From assembly GCA_014281115.1 (NCBI GenBank), contig JACONQ010000005.1:1302001-1366000 (forward strand): a DNA stretch of 64,000 nt. The letters are read 5' to 3'. Origin of the DNA: Laburnicola sp. R22_1. Lineage: Eukaryota; Ascomycota; Dothideomycetes; Pleosporales; Didymosphaeriaceae. A program made the translations under genes and the position numbers. The notes beneath the pieces are model-generated. The model searched no databases and had not been told where the DNA came from. It saw nothing but the letters and a program-made list of their open reading frames with translations. Positions 11,911-23,541 of this stretch are shown piece by piece. Position 1 is the stretch's first letter; each line of letters begins with the position of its first letter.

Positions 11911-13076
11911 ATGGCGCGCCCTCAGCCCGCCCACGTCAATCTCTCTCCCGCCGAGCTGTCGTTCCTGCGCTCGACCCTCACCCAGTCGCCGCCCATCCGC
12001 TTCGACCACACCAAGGGCCCGCGGGACTTCCGGTCCATGCGGGCAGAGCACGACGTGCTGCCTGGCGCAAACGGAAGCGCGCGCATCGCCCTCGAAGACG
12101 GCACGGAGGCGCTGGTCGGCGTCAAGGCAGAGGTTGGGAAGTCGCAATGGCGGCCTGCACCAGACGACACGCGGGGCAGGAGCATGCTCACGGTATCCGC
12201 GGGCGCCGTGGACCCGCCCGACACGGACGAAGAGGACGACGGCAAAGGGAGAGGGCAGAACGCCTGGATCGAGATGAGCGTGGAAATCCCAGGCTTCCGC
12301 GACGACGACGCCCTGCCCGTCTTCCTCTCCTCGATGCTCACCGAGAGCCTGCTGGCCAGCGGGGAGCTCAAAGACCGCCTATACCTCAACAGCCGCTTCC
12401 ACTGGAAGCTGTACATCGACGTGCGTCGCTCCTGCCTGATGCGCGCACACACACGCTGACGCTTGCCCAGATCCTCCTGCTCTCCCCGCCGCTCTCGTAT
12501 CCGCTCGCACTGCTCTCCATGACCACCCACCTTGCCCTGCTCACCTCCCGCCTCCCAGCTTTAAAGTCGGAGAAAAACGAAGACCCTCTTTTCGACGACG
12601 ACTGGGAGGCGTCGGTTTTTCTGTACCCCAAGAACCAGGGGAAGCGCTCCGTCGATGCTCCAGAGGACACGCCGCCCGTCATCGTGCTCGCCATGGCTGT
12701 GGGACCAAACATCATCTTCGACCCGTGCATGGAGGAGCTTGCCGTCGCCGATGCAGTGCTTGCAGTTGCGTGCGCGAACCCGACTTCCCCGTCCGCCCGT
12801 GCACGTGTGGTCTCTGTCCGGACCATTGACCCTCCATCACACCTTACGCCTCCAGGTATCCCCAACTCAATGAATTCTGCTACTGGCGGAACGGTTCCCA
12901 CATCGAGCGCCGAGGCCTTGACTCAGCGTGAGCTTCTCGCGAGCTCTGGGGTTTGGACCCCGCCGAGGGGTGGAATGAAGCGAGGTCTGATCTCTCAAGT
13001 AGTGAAGATGGTGGTCGAAGAAGGTGGGGTAGCAGAAGAGGTCATCGGCGCATTGCAGACCATCGAGCTCCGGTGA
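11911..13076 (+). CDS. RRP42: Exosome ring subunit Rrp42 (RNase PH fold)
   Basis: Exon 1 is 11911-12420, a 50-bp intron spans 12421-12470 (GTGCGT donor, CGCTGAC branch-like site, CCCAG acceptor), and exon 2 is 12471-13076; the junction is phase 0 and the protein has 371 residues. The N-terminus MARPQPAHVNLSPAELSFLR and the segment ANGSARIALEDGTEALVGVKAEV match the Rrp42 version of the RNase PH domain. The C-terminal half contains the second PH-type segment with FDPCMEELAVADAVLAVA. Rrp42 is a structural, non-catalytic member of the six-subunit ring of the nuclear and cytoplasmic RNA exosome. The protein is longer than the roughly 265-residue yeast protein because of polar insertions. In-frame reading across the intron also stays open, but it would begin in the wrong frame for the conserved N-terminus. 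Confidence 0.9.
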
Positions 13077-13671
13077 CGAAGGAGAAGCCCCCCGGTGACC
13101 GTGCTCGCTCATTACAACAGCGCTCTGTTGGTTTCTCGACCCACAAATCACAAGGTCGGCTCTGAAAATTAGGCCGCTTCATATCTACGCTCGGTTCGAT
13201 AACACGCTTGTACGGCCGAGAATGTCTGGACAGTGGACCGCCATTCGCATCCACTGCCAAGTATCAGCCCCCGGCCATCAGTCACAGAGTGCTAAAGGCA
13301 GCTCAGGCCGCTCGGGCCCCTCTACGAATAGATATTCATGAGTCAGCCCTCCACGGTGTTTCACACTGTTGGGGGCCGGACGAAAGGCCCAATCAAAAAA
13401 GCGCACATCGCTTTTCATTTGCCAATCGCAAAACCATTGTGCAAGAAGACTGCAGCAGGCAGGGAGCCTCAACCTCGCCAAGTTCAGCCTCGCATCTATA
13501 ACCATGCCTAGCCCTTAGTAAATAACTCCCTTTGCCGTCTCACTTGTTCCTTTGCTCGTACGCCTCTCCTCTTTGCGATGACGCACCTTCGTCCATACCT
13601 ACATACCCCTCTTGCACAACGCGACTTCCCACGATCCTAGCTTCAACACCTCCAGCTCGTCGTTGACCAAG
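13077..13671. other. Intergenic, no gene recognised
   Basis: This is the 3' region of RRP42 and the upstream region of the decayed membrane-protein gene. Short open frames show no domain. Confidence 0.5.
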
Positions 13672-15658
13672 ATGTGGTGGGAGGTTTGTGAGAGAACCCA
13701 CTGTGGGTTCTGGGTCAATCTTGGTCAGTTGGCTTCCAGTTTGACGTGCTTGTTCTAACCTTCTCAGATTCCGAGTATAGCTATGGTTCGACGTTGACCC
13801 TACCAACTCAGTGGGGAATAATCCTTACTGCTTTCCGGGCGCTATTCGTGAGACTTAGTGGCGGCTATCTCTGGTCGATTATATGTTTTGCCCTTCATCA
13901 ATGTAAAGCATCCCCTGCAAACCAAGACGACATCCACCATCAGATACAACTTGTGCTTCGCAATACAGATACCGAAGCCAGTCTCTGGTGGAAGCTTTTC
14001 CGGGTGGGCGTCGCACATAAGGGCTTGAGACGTAACGCATATAGCCCACAAATTCGCGACTTTTAGTGGCTTGGTTGTCATGGCGAGGTACGGGTATCGC
14101 CGCAGTGCAGGATATGCTCGCTCTTGCTACGCCCAGACCAGCGACAACTCCTCCAACGCCTGCGAAATCTATACCCGGCGGACCTTGAACTTTACCGTCA
14201 ACCGCTCCGACTCGTGTCCATTCGAGGGCGAACTTTGCAATGGGCCAGCTCTCACTTTGGATACGGGCGTACTTCGATCTGATATTGATCTTGGTATCAA
14301 TACACGACCGGAAAATGCTGTCACCCTGCGTAGAATTCTTACATGTGTGCCGATTGACGGGGATCGTTATTCCACAGACTGGGGCACTGCTGAAGATTTC
14401 AACATCAGTTCACTGATATCAGAAGAGACATGGTCGAGAAACAACAACACAACTAAAGGCGACAAATGCAAATGCTATAGGCTCGGATTAGACAACGATT
14501 TCGATCACCCGATCTTCTGTACTCCGGAACTGGGTTTAATCTATGGTGATGCTCCTTATGACATTGGGTGAGTGATGCTATATGTTGCAGGGAACTTGGA
14601 TCTCTGCTGACTAGCCCAGGTCTGTTTCTTCCTTCGTCAATTACACAGGTTCCTATGCGCCGATATTCCGACCGATCCCCGAGCTCAACCTTACAGACGC
14701 CGATGTCACTTTAATAAGTCTCATAAGCAGGATAACATGCCCTGCTAAGATTCAAGATCCCTGGTTCGATGCTCAAATTAAGTCTTCTGCGGGCAATAAC
14801 TATAATATCGAAGGATTCAGAGCAACCCATCCGAGATCTTTCGTCGGATGTCGCCAGACCTACCAAATGTGTACCACAGATGGATCACATTGCTCTCCCT
14901 TTACTGGACTGTACGGCATTCCCCATGAAGACGAGGATCTCATGCATCTGAGTGCGACGCAGAGGGCTGTTTTCCAGCTCATGTGGAAAATGAATTGGTG
15001 TATGTAACTCCGATGCTTAGCTTCCTTAGCCGTCACTAGCGCATGATCTTCAATAAAGTCGCCCAACTCAACTTCCAGCTCATTTTCATCGGCCGGGAGA
15101 ACCTTATCGCGAACGACTACCTTTCGGACGGTGGCTCGCAATTTGGCATCTCGGCCGCTCTCCCGGCAAATCATTGGCATAATGAGGTTTTGAACTGGAC
15201 GAACACGTCCCTCGCCGCACTGCAATGAGCCGCGCCCGCCCGCCCGAATTCGACGTCGGAGAGGGTCTCCCTATTCTCAAATACATCGTCGAGCCCTCGA
15301 ATCCAGATATGCAGCGTCTCTGTCACAGTATCAAAATGCGCTCCACAGCACACACCTCCTTCAGCGTCCCTGGACTTTCCGTGCTCATCGGCATTGGGCT
15401 CTTCATCATCATTGTCAACATTGCCCTTTTCCCAATAGTCGCACACTGGCAGATGCGCAGCGCAAAAGGCGCGTACAAAAGGCTTGAGTGGGCGGAGAGT
15501 AATGCGTTTCAGCTGCAGCGTATGGCGGCTGAGGGGAGAGGTGTGGGGCCTTGGACGGGCAAGGAGAACGATGTGCCGTCGCTGGTGGGGCAGGGACAAC
15601 TATTTAATTTGACACAGATGAGTTTGGGGGAAAGGGACGGCATGAGCGTGAGAGGGCA

Positions 15659-15674
15659 AAATAGTAATGGGTAC
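15659..15674 (+). repeat. Left copy of 16-bp target-site duplication
   Basis: It matches 15811-15826 exactly. The bases before and after the two copies differ, which fixes the repeat length at 16. Confidence 0.85.
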
Positions 15675-15810
15675 TCCCCACTGTGGCTGATCCCAATCGC
15701 GCCTTTTTTTTTTTACGTACTTTGGCTGTTGAACCTTGGTTGTGCTTGCTGTTAAGTCTTATAATCTGTAAAAGGTTAGGTCGACTATAAACTGATATGA
15801 ATGAATGAAT
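15675..15810 (+). mobile_element. Short SINE-like insertion with 16-bp target duplication
   Basis: The 16-bp sequence AAATAGTAATGGGTAC occurs at 15659-15674 and again at 15811-15826, with 136 bp between the two copies. Removing the 136 bp plus one repeat copy restores an open frame from GQNSNGY to a 42-codon polar tail that ends at 15952. The insert has a T10 run near 15703-15712 and ends in a tandem ATGA tail just before the second repeat. Target duplications of this length and a simple-sequence tail are typical of LINE-mobilised short elements; no inverted repeats are visible. The strand is assigned from the tail. No clear tRNA-type promoter boxes are present, so the SINE label is an inference. 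Confidence 0.6.
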
Positions 15811-15952
15811 AAATAGTAATGGGTACGAGGTTGTACGGACGGGAGACGAGTTGGAGATGCAGAGCTATGGGGTCATGAGAGAGGGTGGGGGAGCCGATGG
15901 GGTGAATCGGATGGATACTACGGATAGTAAGAAGCAGCTGTTGGGTACGTAG

Positions 15953-17098
15953 AGGTGCGGGATCAGATCAAATTTCGTAGATGCATGCATGCATTTTAGC
16001 CAGCTGGTGGACGCGTTTCCAAGACCAATATGCTTTTTCGATGTCGTCAACACATGTCATTTCCTCCCCTCCATGCATACTTCCTAACACGACCACACCC
16101 TCCACAGCACAATCCTTATTTCGTTGTCCTCCCATCTACACGAGTTTCAACAGGCAAACGTCTCCGCAGCGCGTATCTACAAAACCAGACTATGTGAGAC
16201 TACGAAGATGTCAACAACTCTAGCAAAACTAGTATATGATCTATCGGATGCGGGTAGCCCAGCGTTTCCTCTACATCCGATCGGATCGGCTCCATGTCGC
16301 TGCACGCCACCTAGGTACTCTATCTACATGCAATGCAATGCAATGCAATGCAATGTTGAACGCAATGTACCCATCATACATGTGCCTAGATAGGTCCGCC
16401 TTCGGTTCCTTCCCCGTAGCCCGCTCCCCGCTCCGTCCGACGGCGTTGCTTGTACGCGTCTGACAGACATGTCATGCAAGGAGTGCATCGGCACTCGGCA
16501 CGGTATCCATGTCCGTATCCGTATCTGTATCAGGCGCGAGCATGTGCAGTATAGCCAGTCCTGTCTAGCAGTCATGGTGTAGCGTCGGAAAGCGGTAGAG
16601 CATGGGTCAAGTGCGCTGAGTCTAACGTTGCACAGGAAATGCTGCAGCACGCACCTTCGGATTCTAAGTTTTGGTGGACTGGATAGGTATCTTCACTCTA
16701 CAACCACTCCTAACTTTTAAAAGCTAAGCTGGTAAAGGGGGGCTCTATTGGCAGTGGTGGATTGGTGTCACTTCGATATTAAGTAAAGGTACGATGTACC
16801 AGGACGTCAAAGACGGTCGTGAACAAAAATAGAAGCTGGCAGCAAAGAGATTCGTAGCGAGCAATCCACTCAATAGCGGATATATTAAATTTTGTACTTT
16901 CATGCGCCCACCGGGTGCCCCGAAACACAGCAGTCTAGATAATTCGGGCGGATCGTGACCGTAGCATACCATGGCATGCTTCCACCCATGCTTTCAAGGC
17001 TCGAAAAGTCCAAGCCTGACTGCCTGTTTGTCTAACCATGCCCAAAAGCCTCTTCCAGAGAAAAACTCACTAAACGACTCAACCGGGTGTATAACGCT
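15953..17098. other. Intergenic with CAATG microsatellite
   Basis: This lies between the decayed gene and the 3' end of ACL2. It holds five tandem CAATG units at 16331-16355. No coding region is recognised. Confidence 0.5.
16331..16355. repeat. (CAATG)5 microsatellite
   Basis: Five perfect pentamers, with a diverged further copy nearby (CGCAATG). Confidence 0.9.
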
Positions 17099-18980
17099 CT
17101 AGCCAGAGAACTCCTTGATGTCGGTCGTCTTGCCCGGGACAAGAGCAAGAGGCACGATACCTGAGACGTGCATCTCGGGGCCAAACACGTGTATGTTGAG
17201 GCCGAGCTCCTGGCCGACGTTCTTCATGTTCTTGAGACCCTCCTGGTAGTTGGGACCAGCACGACGGATCCAGATCTGGACATTGTGCTCGATGAGGAGG
17301 GGTGCGACTTCCCTGAGAGCGCGGATGACACCCTTGAAGGTGGAAGCAACGTTGGTGAAGTTGGCAATACCACCGCCGATGAAGAGAACCTTGCCCTCCT
17401 TGTGCTGAGGAGCACGGAGCATGAGATCGAGGACAGTGCGGGCATAGTGGAAGGTCTGGGTCTCAGTGGGAGCACCAGAGTACTCACCATAGTTGGCGAG
17501 CTCGCTGGCGAAGCCAGCAGAGGCGATGGCGTCGGCGTAGACGACGGAAGCACCACCACCAGCAACAAGGGTCCAGACACGGCCGTTGGCGTTGAGGATA
17601 GTGAGTTTGAGAGAAGCACCAGTCTTGGCGTCCATCTCGGCGATGTAGGCCTCCTCTTTGCTCATCTCACGGCCGAAAGGAGCAGGGAACTCAAGCGGAG
17701 GGCCGACATCGACGGTGGTCTTGCCATCCTTGGGACCAATTGGTATGCCGAGAGCAGCAGCACTGCGAGCGATGGCCCACTTGGCACCGCACTCGAACTC
17801 AGCGGTCTGATCGATCTTGCCAGCAAGATCCAGGAAGTGGACCTCAGCTGAGGTGGCGTCTTCGTTGGGGATGACAACAAGGGGGTTGATCTCGAGGTAC
17901 CTAGAGTGGGTCAGCGTCAATGCCTGAAAACGACGCAGGCACCTTACGTGAACTGGCAGTCGACGTAGACGGCGTATAGCCGTGAGATGAAGTCGACGAG
18001 AACGTTGTGGACACCCTTGGGCACCTTGCTCAGAAGGGTGCTGGCGATGGTCTCGTTGGAGGGATAGTTCTTCAGATCGACGGGGATGAGAAGCTTCTCA
18101 GCCTTCTCGTCGACGTCGCCGACATCAACACCACCCTCGTGGGTGAAGAGGATCCAGTCACCCTAAAGCGGAAGGTTAGCGTCTGATTGGCAAGAACGGA
18201 GCGATAGCCGAGCGCCAACAGCACAGGCGCAAGATTAGACGGAAACGAGCGTCCTGAAACGGCAAGAGTGCGCCAAACTCCCGCTGTAAACGCTGTCACA
18301 TGCTCGAAACCGGACATTGCGATGAGGTGTGTGCTCTGCGGAGTGGGCCGGGGTGGGTAGTTTTCCCTTCGTCCGAGCGGCCATCGAACAAAATCGCAGT
18401 CCGCCCCAGCTTCGCGTTTGCACGCTTCCACTGCGCTGCGGTCGAACTTCCCCCTCCTCTTTTCTTGCTCTCTGTGTGCATTGATTTCGCAGCCGCCGAG
18501 CCACGATGCGCCCGAACGCCAAATCGGAAATGTACATACCTCTCGAACCGAGTTGATGTTGATGTAGTATTCTGTGTTTTGCGGGTGAGGCACGAACGGC
18601 TCGACCAAGAACTGCCTCAGGACACCGTCGACCGTCTCGACTCGCTGGGGCTTGCCTGCCCTTTCCTCGATCCACTCGCGGGCCTCCGCCCACGTCTTGT
18701 TCAGCGCCAACAAGCCGCTCTTGCCTCGCCTCTTGATCAGCTGGTCTGGCTTCGCAACAAACTTGCTTCCGGGAGCCAGTAGCCATGGGTATGTGGCCTC
18801 GGCCTGGTCGAGCACGCCCTTGACGTCGGCATCAGCCGCGAAGTGCAGCGATGCGAGCTTGGATGGAGGATTGTGGGTTGCCGGTGCGGGCAGCGGCGTG
18901 GGCTTGATCACAGGAGCGCGGGTGAGGTGGTAGTTGATGATGGCCTTGCCGTCGGCCTCGAGAATGGATTTGGCAGACAT
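17099..18980 (-). CDS. ACL2: ATP-citrate lyase subunit 2 (ATP-grasp/citrate-binding subunit)
   Basis: Three exons: 18980-18540, 18162-17948 and 17900-17099, separated by introns of 377 and 47 bp, giving 485 residues. The N-terminus [20 protein letters not shown] and the segments [35 protein letters not shown] and YLEINPLVV are characteristic of the ATP-grasp and citrate-binding half of ATP-citrate lyase. With ACL1 it forms the cytosolic enzyme that converts citrate, CoA and ATP to acetyl-CoA and oxaloacetate. The start was chosen at MSAKS rather than an upstream in-frame ATG because the conserved protein begins there. The first intron is unusually long for this window but is fixed by INSVRE on one side and GDWILF on the other. 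Head-to-head with ACL1. Confidence 0.93.
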
Positions 18981-20087
18981 GGTGTGGAAGGTGGGATGGG
19001 ACTGTAGCTGGTGAGTGCTTACTCCTGAGCGGCAGCGTGAGGGCAAAAGAGGGGTGGAGGGTTAATCGACGGTGCAGCACGAGGATCCTCTAACAAATTC
19101 GCAGAGACGATTCCCGAAGGCGCTCCGGAACCATCGAACGCTGGGGTTTTATCGAAACGCCCCGACTGGGGGGTCGGGCCACGGCTGCGGAGGGCCGAGA
19201 AAAACAACCCGGAGGGCGCAATTGCTGGAACGTACCTATATCTCTATGTGGTCGGGAGTCGAAAGGCAGGGTCCTGGAGATCAAGATAAGGGCTGGAGGC
19301 AGAACAGCAGCAATTGAAGGGCGTGGGGATTCAGCGGTCTGTATGTTTTTTGCGTGTTGAGCGTCGGCGCCCAGAGGAGCAGCAGCGCCCCATGCACAGT
19401 TCGGCGGTGTGGGTCCCCCGGCAGCCAATCACAGGCCAGTGCCCGACAGGAAAGAGCGAACCGGAGCATCGGGCAGGTGCCATCGGGGCACGTCGGGGTT
19501 GGGGCACCAGACTGTCAGAAAGCAATTGCTTACGCTGGCGGTTGGATTGCTTGGGCATTGCCGCTACTGCTGTGTCGTACGGCCAGTTGCAGGCTGTGCT
19601 GTCTCCAACTGCTGCGAGCGTGCAGTGCAGGTGCTGTTGGGAAGTGGTGGCGTCGGCTCCCCGTTCACCGCTCATGCCGGACTTCGGTCTAGCGCGCCGT
19701 GGGACTCCAAAGACGCGCACAGTTTGAGCATCGCCCGAAAACACTCGACTGCCCAAACCTTCGGGAAGCAACACCACGTCTTTCTTCTCACCGTCTCCCC
19801 GCCCAACGCCAGACTCTGCCTCTTCTCCCCCTGGCCCCGTCCTCAATAAGGTGAGTCTCCCGCTGCCCTGCCCGCACACATTCCGCTGCCTCTCTCTCTC
19901 TCTCTCCTCCCGTGCGTTCTGCCCAGCTGCACCGCCCCATCTTTTTCTGCCATTCCGTCTCAGTGCTCGCTATCAGCACCAAGCACCCCGCCCCGCCGTC
20001 TCAATTGCATCGTGTACTGACTGTTCTCTGCACACAGGCTCCCTCCTCCGCTGATTGACTGCCTGCACTTCAACACCTCCGCCCAAA
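18981..20087. promoter_or_regulatory. Shared upstream region of the ACL2/ACL1 pair
   Basis: About 1.1 kb between the two start codons, which probably drives both genes so that the subunits are made together. A CCAAT box is present at 19425-19429 in the context CAGCCAATCA, about midway. A probable intron in the ACL1 leader runs from 19851 (AAG|GTGAGT) to 20037 (CACACAG). Pyrimidine-rich tracts at about 19,890-19,910 lie inside this leader intron. Two-subunit ACL genes in this arrangement are general in Pezizomycotina. Confidence 0.6.
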
Positions 20088-22253
20088 ATGCCTTCCGCCG
20101 CCCCTGTCAACAGTAGCACCCCCAGCCAGGCGGCTACCTCCACCGACGGCCTCTCTGCAAATGACAACATCCGCCGCTTCGCTGCGCCCTCACGGCCGTT
20201 GAGCCCACCTGCCGCTCACACGCTGTTCCACCCGAAGACCCGATGCTTTGTCTAGTAAGACTTTCCAAGAACGCTGGAAAGGCGGTAGAAAGGCGGGCAG
20301 ACTAACAGCGCAACAGCGGTCTGCAGCCCCGTGCTGTGCAGGGCATGCTCGACTTCGACTTCATCTGCAAGCGCACGACCCCGTCCGTCGCCGGCATCAT
20401 CTACACCTTTGGTGGACAGTTCGTCAGCAAGATGTACTGGGGAACCAGCGAGACGCTGCTGCCCGTCTACCAGTCCGTAGACAAGGCCATCTCCAAGCAC
20501 AACGATGTTGACACTGTCGTCAACTTCGCCTCGTCGCGATCCGTATACCAGTCCACCATGGAGTTGATGGAGTACCCGCAGATCAAGTGTATTGCCATCA
20601 TCGCCGAGGGTGTCCCTGAGCGAGTAAGTGCTTGACATCTGACAGCTCTCTTGGTGCGACTCTGACAGTCCTAGCGTGCCCGAGAAATCTTGTATGTGGC
20701 CAAGCAGAAGGGTATCACCATCATCGGCCCCGCCACAGTTGGTGGTATCAAGCCCGGATCCTTCAAGATCGGCAACACCGGTGGTATGATGGACAACATT
20801 GTTGCCTCCAAGCTCTACCGTCCTGGGTCAGTTTCCTACGTTTCCAAGTCCGGCGGTATGTCCAACGAGCTGAACAACATCATTGCAAACACCACCGACG
20901 GTGTGTTGGAGGGTGTTGCCATTGGTGGAGACAGGTACCCCGGAACCACCTTCATTGACCACGTTCTCCGCTACCAGGCCGACCCCGAGTGCAAGCTCAT
21001 TGTGCTGCTCGGTGAGGTCGGTGGTGTCGAGGAGTACCGTGTGATCGAAGCCGTGAAATCCGGTCAGGTCACCAAGCCCATCGTTGCGTGGGCCATCGGT
21101 ACCGTCGCTGGTATGCTCAAGACTGAGGTGCAGTTCGGGCACGCTGGTTCGTTCGCCAACTCTCAGCTCGAGACGGCAGCCACCAAGAACAAGACCATGC
21201 GGGAGGGCGGCATCTACGTGCCGGAGACCTTCGAGGATCTGCCCGCTACTCTCGCACAAGTTTACCAGAAATTGCTCAAGGACGGCACCGTGAAGCCCAA
21301 GCCCGAGCCGGGCGTTCCCAAGATCCCCATCGACTACTCGTGGGCTCAAGAACTTGGCCTCATTCGAAAGCCCGCTGCTTTCATCTCTACCATCTCCGAC
21401 GACCGTGGCCAGGAGCTTCTGTACGCCGGTATGCCAATTTCTGATGTTTTCAAGGAGAACATCGGCATTGGCGGTGTCATGTCGCTACTCTGGTTCCGTC
21501 GCCGTCTGCCCGACTATGCCAGCCGCTTCTTAGAGATGGTGCTTATGTTGACTGCCGATCACGGTCCCGCTGTGTCCGGTGCCATGAACACCATTATCAC
21601 TACCCGTGCTGGTAAGGATCTTATCAGTGCATTGGTGTCTGGTCTTTTGACCATTGGTTCGCGCTTCGGTGGTGCCCTCGACGGTGCTGCCGATGAGTTC
21701 ACCAGGGCTTTCGACAAGGGTCTCAGCCCTCGTGACTTCGTCGACACGATGAGGAAGGAGAACAAGCTCAGTAAGTCACCTTCGCCGGTTTCCCGAACCC
21801 CTTTACTAATCGAAACTAGTCCCGGGTATCGGTCACAGGATCAAGTCGAGAAACAACCCCGATCTCCGTGTTGAGCTCGTCAAGGAGTTCGTCAAGAAGA
21901 ACTTCCCCAGCACCAAGCTGCTCGATTATGCGCTCGCTGTCGAGTCCGTGACCACGTCCAAGAAGGACAACCTCATTCTCAACGTTGACGGCTGCATTGC
22001 CGTCTGCTTCGTTGATCTCATGCGTAACTGCGGCGCCTTCTCCTCCGAGGAGGCTGAAGACTACCTCCGCATGGGTGTCCTTAACGGTCTGTTCGTGCTT
22101 GGCCGTAGCATTGGTCTGATTGCCCACTTCCTCGACCAGAAGAGGCTGAGGACCGGTCTGTACAGGCACCCGTGGGACGACATCACGTACCTCCTTCCTT
22201 CTTTGCAGGGCGGCGCACCTGGTGCCGAGGGTCGTGTGGAGGTCACCTTGTAA
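20088..22253 (+). CDS. ACL1: ATP-citrate lyase subunit 1 (catalytic/CoA-binding subunit)
   Basis: Four exons: 20088-20254, 20317-20623, 20675-21770 and 21820-22253. The introns are 62, 51 and 49 bp, with clear branch sites such as ACTAAC in the first and TACTAAT in the third, and the protein has 667 residues. It contains the CoA-ligase region ([20 protein letters not shown]), the phosphohistidine motif FGHAGSFAN at about residues 312-320, and a citrate-synthase-like C-terminal domain with PGIGHRIKS. It supplies acetyl-CoA for fatty acid, sterol and secondary metabolite synthesis and for histone acetylation. The CDS start is at [20 protein letters not shown], the first ATG after the leader intron. 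Length and motif order are as expected for the family; no lesion is visible. Confidence 0.95.
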
Positions 22254-23541
22254 TTTCTGGGTCAGGGGTCAAAAAGGAAGGATATATCACTTGTGGGTTT
22301 ACGATTTTAGAGTTGCATCAGGCGTGTTCGTGCTAGAAAACACAGCCCTTTACTGGGATAGTGTAGCAGAAGGTCATCGACCTGGAGTGGAGTTTCAACA
22401 GGCCTCGAGGCTCGGTGCAGCTGCGTTGCAATCTACTCAGCTTGACAGCTTGACAGTATGAATATTTAATAACCTGATTGAAATGCAAACATTTTACCAC
22501 ATCAACATTGCCCGCGATCATGTGCAGTTGTTTGGTGACTGACGCGATTTCGGTCCACCAAACTTGGCAGCTATGCACCTAGTGTAGTCCAGGGGTTATC
22601 CCCGCTGCCAACTGTGGTAGGGTTCGCGTTGGAAGTTTAGCTCGAGCTTACTCTGCCTTGTCTTGAATTACTCTCTAGCCGGCTAACACGCGTCATTCCG
22701 TATGCGATGCAGAAAACCGAGCAAGGCACTTATTAACAAAGCCGCGTGAATCCCGGCACAGGGGACGCGGATGCCGGTACTGAGCAGGCGAAGCACGGCG
22801 TCGAAATTTATTCCTCGCTTGAGAGCACGTCATGCTGCTGAGGGCCAGGTACGGGGTTGGGTCTAGATGACGGGGTCCGGGTGTCATGGAACGTACAGTG
22901 AATGCTGCATACCTAGCTAAAGTGGGCTAGCCTGCTGATAGAACACTGGATACGCACTGGTGCAAGGCGGGACAGCTGCTACCAACACCAACACATTGGA
23001 GCGCCGGTCCTCACACTATGCCGACAAGACCGGATTAGCCTTCGTCAGCCATTTTTGAATTAGTTTATACCTCAGCTTCGGGCACGACAGCGCTAAATTA
23101 AGTCGTCGCCATGGCCACGGAAAGAGCGAGAAGAATCATGTGTTCGGATGCGGCGTAGGCGATGATGGCACGGAACCATTCTTTGTTGTCATTTAGAGTT
23201 CCAGAGCTACCATCGTGTCCCAAAGCCATATGCGGATGACCAAGGGACGAACTAGCAAGCGCTATGGACGGGATCTTGCTGGAACTGCAGCTAACCCTCC
23301 TCCATGGGATGGTCGAAAGAAAGCCTCTTTGTACGAGCTAAGAAGCCACTGGTGATGGATTGCGTCTGGGATAGTGGAAAAGTCGCATGCATCTGGCTTT
23401 GAGAGAATAAGTACATCGCACCGGCTGATGTGGGCTCGGTAGTTCTGTGCACCGATTCCTCAATCTCTTATCTCTACCTCTACCTTGTTGTCCGCTGTGT
23501 GGGTTCGAGCTACCTTAGCTGAACAGCAGAGCTCCCACATC
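22254..23541. other. Intergenic, no gene recognised
   Basis: 3' flank of ACL1 and upstream region of the phosphatase-like gene. CT-rich sequence just before 23485 (CTCTTATCTCTACCTCTACC) looks like a leader or promoter. No domain-bearing frame was found. Confidence 0.5.

Larger units (their letters stand above)
13672..15952 (+). pseudogene. Decayed multi-exon membrane-protein gene, family of unknown function
   Basis: Exon 1 (13672-13723) splices by a 44-bp intron (13724-13767, TCTAAC branch) into a segment with the hydrophobic stretch WGIILTAFRALFVRLSGGYL. The next exon carries CPFEGELCNGPALTLDTG, and an intron at 14568-14619 joins it in frame to SVSSFVNYTGSY. Further blocks include LIFIGRENLIANDYL and a membrane segment VLIGIGLFIIIVNIALFPIV. 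I recall this arrangement from large families of ascomycete membrane proteins without known role. Signs of decay: the frame breaks after QIRDF (14064) where homologues, as I recall them, have an extra membrane segment; no splice choice near 15000-15040 keeps frame; the frame stops at about 15226 just before RARPPEFDVGEG resumes in another frame; and a 136-bp insertion follows 15674. The original end appears to be the TAG at 15950-15952. Confidence 0.65.

Noticed and set aside
14083..14140. A 49-bp intron GTACGG...CCCAG in the decayed membrane-protein gene
   Set aside because: It would put the conserved downstream block out of frame and has no branch site.
17168..17851. A 227-codon open frame on the plus strand opposite ACL2 exon 3
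   Set aside because: It lies antisense to a strongly conserved exon, has no domain, and its length is explained by codon bias of the real gene.
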